From Vombatus ursinus (taxonomy: Eukaryota; Chordata; Mammalia; Diprotodontia; Vombatidae), in assembly GCF_900497805.2 (NCBI RefSeq), contig NW_020954630.1:12176959-12240958 (forward strand): a DNA stretch of 64,000 nt, given 5' to 3'. Below the pieces are notes generated by a model. It was not told where the DNA came from and ran no database searches. It worked only from the letters and a program-made list of their open reading frames with translations. How positions within the stretch are numbered: the stretch's first letter is position 1; every line of letters starts with the position of its first letter. Shown here piece after piece: positions 57,940 to 64,000 of this stretch. A program made the position numbers and the translations under genes.

Positions 57940-58150
57940 CCAAAGCAATTGGCTATGTGAAAAGAGCACCAAACTTAAGAGACCTGGGATTCTAGTCTTG
58001 GCTTTTTCCACTAATTTGCTTTCTTAACTCTGGGCAAGTAATTTTATGTCATTATTCTTCAGTTTCCTTAAAATGAAGCTAATAGTGTCTGACCTTAAAA
58101 ATGTTAATGAGATGTAAAGGATTACTATAAACAGGGTACATGGTTTTACA
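57940..58150 (+). repeat. MIR SINE, old
   Basis: 'gtgaaaagagcaccaaactt', 'aagagacctgggattctagt', 'taactctgggcaagtaattt', 'cagtttccttaaaatgaagc' fit MIR. Confidence 0.7.
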
Positions 58151-59365
58151 AATTGGTAATCAGTCCTTTGGGCTTTGTGATCAAGTAGTAGATTTGTGGC
58201 ACACTAACCGATTTAGATATCTAGACTACTGCTGAATTATGGAAAATTTTAATCCTTAATAAATTACAAATTTTTGTTGAAGTGCTGAGGTCATTTTCAT
58301 GTTATATCAGTCCCATTTGTATTTAATAATATTTAGAGCAAATTTTAGATCTTTAAGACTCATTTTTCTTTTCATTGAAGTTTTTTTTAACACATTCGAT
58401 TTTATAATGAAAATAAATGTATTGGTCAATATGATTTTTTTTCTGACATAACTAAAGGATTTGCTGTGCACTAAGAAAAAAATCTTAATTTTTGTGTTTA
58501 TAAGAATAGCTTAATCCCTTTTAAACCACTATAAATATTTGTTTGTATACTATTACCTTTTCATGAATGGTAGTTTAAAATATGGGAAGATATAAAAATA
58601 TGAAGTAATTTGCTTAAATTTGTAGTAAAAATTGTATATCAGTATTGTATCTCAGTACATTTATGTATATGAATTCCTTTGTGTAACCCTGTGTATATTG
58701 TGGATGCCAAGCAGAATTGTAGAATATAGGTAATAATTTTTTTTTGTCTTTGTCTTAAAAGTCCTATATTAGGATATCTTTCTTCAAGACAACACCCCAA
58801 AAAAGTGAATTCCCTTGGCACTCTGGAGTGTGTCCTGAATTGTTTTATTTCCCCTATACATTTCTGTGTTCTATTAGGATAATTTAGATCACTAGATCTA
58901 GAGTAAGTTCTTAAAACCCTCCTATTATCACCTGGCTTCCAGTTTTGAAGGACAGTATTCCTGTCTGCTCTTTTACAAATGGAAGCAAGTTACCCCATGC
59001 TTTGCTTTTCTGGGTTCCTTTTAACCAAGTTATGGAGTAGCTGGTGACATCTGGTGGAACATACTGAAAGTACAACTTAACTTGTGCTTACATGTGTTGA
59101 ATTTTAGGTCTGAACATTTTATCCAGATTTTGTTACTTAACTCTTTTCTTCTATAAGGTATATTATAAGCATCTCTACTTAGATTATACATGCTTATTTC
59201 TTTTGTCATTTAGTAGACTTTATGTGTTTTTTTATATGAAGAAACAACCCTTTTGGAAAATGCTAGAGTGTGTTTTCAATTGCTATGTTGAGATTGAAGA
59301 TAGACTTTAGACCATACAAATTTTGCCAGGAGGCAGTGAGATCCTTACATGCAACATCTCTGTTC
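58151..59365. other. Unassigned AT-rich intronic sequence
   Basis: No gene or definite repeat recognised. Unique-looking. Confidence 0.4.
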
Positions 59366-59369
59366 CTCA

Positions 59370-59850
59370 ATCAAGAGCCATTCCTGTAGTACTTATTGTG
59401 TGCCAGATAACTGTGCTAGCTGCTGGGCATACAAAAGCAGAAAGACAGACAGTCTTTGCTCTAAAGGAGCTTCTAGACTGTCTGAGAGATCAGCATCTGA
59501 AATAGAAGCAGATACAGAATTCTTACAGAATCACTGCCTCATCAGCCAGGAAAGGCTCCGGAGGGGTTCTCGGAACCTGAGACGTGGGGGTGATGCATCC
59601 CAGGCACAGAGGATAGCCAACACAGAGACCAGAGGAACAGCATGCTAGACCAGTGAGGAAAATGGCGCAGAATGAGGCAGAACAGGTAGATCAGTATGTC
59701 CAGAAGTTTATATTTGGTTCTAGAGCTAATAGGAAACTCTTAGATTTTTTTGAGAGACAACTTGATCAGACCTGTGCTTGAAGCAAATCACTTTGGCAAC
59801 AGAGTAGAGGATACATAAAATAGACAAATTTCTACGTATTTGCCCAATCT
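59370..59850 (-). mobile_element. L2 LINE fragment, antisense
   Basis: 'tagtacttattgtgtgccag', 'aactgtgctagctgctgggc', 'gctctaaaggagcttctaga', 'cccaggcacagaggatagcc', 'agaagtttatatttggttct', 'cttgatcagacctgtgcttg' are antisense L2. The open frames at 59323-59648 lie on the opposite strand to L2 coding and are not genes. Confidence 0.85.
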
Positions 59851-60910
59851 TGAGCTATCCCATTGTAGTGTATCTTGATTATCACACTTTAATTTTGTGT
59901 TATGAAAAATTGGATCTAAAACTAACCATATTCTTATGTTATTTCTTTTGGGGAAGACTTTTTTTTTCCTCTTGCTTTCTTCCATTAAGTAGCCTGAGTT
60001 CTGTTGACTGCTATTTTGACTATTATATGAAAATCACTTCTTGATTTTAAAAAATTGAAAAATGTGTAAATAAAGTGAGATCACAATGCGCTGTTGCTTA
60101 TACTAAGCCAAATATGTAATACCAAAATCATATAAAAATTTCTAAACCACCATGAATAAAATATTCTGATCTTTTTCAAATTAAAAAAATTTAAGTTAAA
60201 ATTTACAAAATATCTGCACAGAAGCTTAAATTGTTAGTAGTTGTTTGTGGAATGGAAAACAGTAAAAGAGTTTACTAATAACAACTTTCTTTACATATCT
60301 GAAAAGGTTATTTATGTGTCATATGGTTTCAAGGAAAATGAGATGAAGACTCATCATATAATTTATCAAATCTTCTTATTCTAGGAGTGGTGCTACTCAT
60401 GGTAAAACAGTTAATGGAGTTGAGGGAAGAGAGTTCAGTTCCACAAAACAAGAGTGCAAATTACATCATCACTGTCTTATAGAGATTATTTTTATTAAGC
60501 ACTTGAAACAATATTTGTGAAAAGAGAGAAAGCTGGATGGAAAGAAAATGCAGAGAACGTCTGTGTACTAACAATTATATTTATTTACATCCAAAAATAT
60601 CAGTAGTAAGACTCAGCTCTAAAAAGTGCTACATTTAAACATGCATTTTGGCAAGCTTTTTGTTTTTAGTTTTTTAACTGTATTCCTTCAAATTCAGATT
60701 CAGAATTTAATGACATAATCAAAAGTGTATATGCTAGTTAATGGTGAGTTAATTAAATTAGTTTGATAGTTGTTTAAATAAAATAATTCCAATATCATGA
60801 AAGAATATAGGGAAGATCATAATTTGTCACTGATTATCATCTCTTGGGGCTCACATTATTCTAGGTGCTTAACAAACTTAATAGTTTGTTCATTAAAACA
60901 AAGCCTCTGA
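59851..60910. other. Unassigned AT-rich intronic sequence
   Basis: No gene or definite repeat recognised. Confidence 0.4.
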
Positions 60911-60911
60911 T

Positions 60912-61005
60912 GATTTAGTTAGTCAAAAAACATCTATTAAGCACCTGCTGTGCAATAGGAATTCTGCTAAGTTCTGGGAGTACAAGTTAAGACAAAAGTA
61001 TTGAT
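60912..61005 (-). mobile_element. L2 tail, antisense
   Basis: 'aacatctattaagcacctgc', 'gaattctgctaagttctggg' are an inverted L2 end. Confidence 0.7.
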
Positions 61006-61354
61006 AAATTAACTTATAATTTAATACATTAATAATTATTAACAAATTGATCATTGCTTATATAAAAGTTGGGTGGTAGATAATTTTATAGCTTTGGATA
61101 TAAATTAAATTTGGATTGGTTTTGAAATTTTATCTTCATTGATAGTGTTTAGGGCAGCATTTTAAAAAATTATTGAAGTCTTAAGATTCTAGATTTTTTT
61201 AAAAAATTTAATAAAAATCAAATATGGTGAATATTCATATGCTTAAATTGTTTTACTTAAGGGCTTCAAAATTTTAATTTTATTCTGTATTGTTGAAGAT
61301 ATCAACTAAATATTACACCCAGTTTTGTTTTTGTTTTTGTTTTTTTTTTTGTAG
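61006..61354. other. Intron end before ZMYND11 coding exon 3
   Basis: AT-rich sequence ending in a long T/G-interrupted pyrimidine tract (61322-61351) and TAG acceptor. No repeat recognised. Confidence 0.6.
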
Positions 61355-62590
<1,236 letters not shown>

Positions 62591-62599
62591 AAGTATGTA

Positions 62600-62710
62600 T
62601 ATATGTATATATGTATAGATGCTCAAGTTACTTAACTTCCTGGCCTGAGTTTCTTCAGAGGGCTATAGATGAGATGACCTCTGAAGTTCCTTCTTGTTCT
62701 GTCCCTGTTA
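62600..62710 (+). repeat. MIR/THER1 SINE 3' fragment
   Basis: 'gttacttaacttcctggcct', 'gagtttcttcagagggctat', 'agatgagatgacctctgaag', 'ttccttcttgttct' fit the SINE tail. Confidence 0.65.
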
Positions 62711-63015
62711 TTATGAATGTGTCTGTCCAGCATAGTAACTGTTTCAACCAATGGTATGTATATTCATATTAATTAAACAGAGTACAGCATTAAGACATGT
62801 TCACTTTCATACATTTGGTTATATTTCATATATCATTCTCTTCAGGCCATCATCCTGGTATAAACAGCAAAGAAAGTTCCTAAGATAGTCAAATTAGGGG
62901 AAGACAAACAAGGATGTCAATAGTCAAAGTTATGTCTCTCAGTTCAGAGTATTTTGTACTAATAATACCCCAGAGGTTTAACAAAGAAAACTAAAAACCC
63001 AAAAGAAGTCACTAG
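62711..63015. other. Unassigned intronic sequence
   Basis: No gene or repeat recognised. Confidence 0.4.
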
Positions 63016-63017
63016 TG

Positions 63018-63225
63018 CAAAGATCCCTAAGATTAGAGTCAAAAGGACTTGAGTTCCAGCCCCAGTTTTAACTTGTGCAAGTCACCTCACCTGTAAGCTT
63101 CAGTTTCCTTGTCTTTACATTGTAGATAATCTTTTGCTTCCTACCTTATAGGATTGTTAAGAGAAAGATGCTTTTTTATAAACCATAAAGTCCTATGTAA
63201 ATGAGTTAATGTTTTTAATGTATAA
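63018..63225 (+). repeat. MIR SINE
   Basis: 'gattagagtcaaaaggactt', 'gagttccagccccagtttta', 'gtgcaagtcacctcacctgt', 'cagtttccttgtctttacat', 'taggattgttaagagaaaga' follow the MIR order. Confidence 0.75.
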
Positions 63226-63344
63226 CATTATTTTTGACTGACTTTTAGTGGCCAAATAATTTTCAATAAAATATAGTGAGCCATAAAGCTTTTAATTCAA
63301 AGTTGTTTTTAAAATTCCATTCAAAATGCCTCATATCTCATATT

Positions 63345-63605
63345 AACAATTATTTAGAACTGAAGTAGACCTTGAGGGTCATCTTATCCAACATTTTCAG
63401 TTTACATATGAAGAAACTGAGACCCAGAGAGGTCAAGCAATTGTATAGGATCATAGTTTTAGGGTGGAAGGGGACCTTAGAGGCCTCATCCCTTCATTTT
63501 ATAGATGGGGAGCTGAAACTCTTAACAAGTTAAGTGACGGGGTTATACAAGTGATAAATAGCACAGAAAGGATTCAAACCAAATCCTCTGACTACTTTTT
63601 TCTCT
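63345..63605 (-). repeat. Two tandem THER1/MIR SINEs, antisense
   Basis: The first (63350-63445) reads 'agtagaccttgagggtcatc', 'gaagaaactgagacccagag'. A second begins again at 63450 with 'ggatcatagttttagggtgg', 'cattttatagatggggagct', 'gattcaaaccaaatcctctg'. The restart shows two separate insertions. Confidence 0.75.
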
Positions 63606-64000
63606 ACCATGCTACTATATCCATCTGTCCATATACCCCTCTCCTCCCTATACCCCTCTCCTCCCTATATACTCAGTTATTTCTGAAGACATTTGTTGAT
63701 GACTTCCATTGAAACTGGTTACTAAATTTTTTCATTCAGTTCCCTGTAAGTGCTAAGTAGCTTTTTTGTGATTTGAATAATCGTTTTTACTTCGCAGTTC
63801 ATCTACTGGCTCACATAGATCTTGTTATATGGCATAAAGATAGCTAGTTAATAAGATGATGTATTAGGATTGTATTACAGAGAGAATTGCTGTTCAAATA
63901 CGGATTTGCTGAATGATATCTGAGGTCTCTTCTGAACCTGAGATTTTGTGAAAGTTCTATGTTCTTTCTCTTCTACCTTTTCTTGTCTGTTTACAGCCTA
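63606..64000. other. Intron sequence to the window edge
   Basis: Includes an imperfect repeat of 'tacccctctcctcccta' at 63636-63668 (twice). The last bases read 'cttgtctgtttacag' followed by 'ccta', an acceptor-like string. See the rejected list. Confidence 0.4.

Noticed and set aside
63980-64000. Acceptor-like 'cttgtctgtttacag' followed by 'ccta' at the very edge, possibly the next ZMYND11 exon.
   Set aside because: The expected next codons after the PHD exon encode Ser-Ile-Lys at phase 0; 'ccta' would start with Pro. Four bases are too few to decide.

Overview
The window is a gene-sparse, repeat-crowded stretch of vertebrate nuclear DNA, very probably from a marsupial. The marsupial call rests on the repeats: tRNA-derived core-SINEs with the 'ggcagctaggtggc' head and 'gagctggagaaggaaatggc' tail (WSINE1/MAR1-like), THER1/MIR copies, long L2 fossils, CR1/L3-like and RTE LINEs, L1 tails of the opossum/kangaroo type and a HAL1-like element. 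I cannot name the species. No bacterial, viral or organelle genes are present.

The only active gene I can support is ZMYND11 (BS69) on the + strand. Three exons encode its first 146 residues: 26675-26808 (start codon at 26693, residues 1-38 plus two bases of codon 39), 51714-51873 (residues 39-92) and 61355-61516 (residues 93-146). Exons 1 and 2 make the SAMD1-like winged-helix DNA-binding domain; exon 3 is the complete PHD zinc finger with all eight zinc ligands. All three exons have canonical GT/AG borders with compatible phases. The bromo, PWWP and MYND parts must lie beyond the right edge, and the promoter and 5'UTR exon(s) beyond the left edge. Bases 1-26674 are therefore probably the intron ahead of the first coding exon. 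The other introns are 24.9 kb, 9.5 kb and at least 2.5 kb.

Left third (1-26.7 kb): a HAL1-like retroposon on the - strand (1085-4035), a GAPDH processed pseudogene (5735-6392, -) abutting an L2 that carries a small hAT element, a CR1/L3-like LINE with a THER1 SINE inside it (8760-9975), old L1 (12.0-13.2 kb), several L2 pieces, and an L1 inserted into an L2 with a perfect 16-bp target duplication (17935-18295). Middle (26.7-51.7 kb): an unidentified retrocopy with a 15-bp target duplication (27086-27570), L1/L2/RTE fossils, a TA/TG/CA microsatellite (31.05-31.25 kb), a threefold 26-bp tandem repeat (33873-33950), two LTR-like repeat copies, one split by an L1 (37.4-39.7 kb), a SINE-in-SINE nest (43.4-43.85 kb) and a long antisense L2 (46.7-49.6 kb). 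Right third (51.7-64 kb): fewer repeats, mainly AT-rich unique intron with scattered MIR/THER1 SINEs and one unexplained GC-richer segment (55620-56160).

I found no undescribed gene system. The best leads are the two retrocopies, the nested insertions with exact target duplications, the LTR-like repeat pair and the unexplained segment at 55.6-56.2 kb. All family names come from recognising sequence by eye; repeat boundaries are approximate unless a target duplication fixes them.
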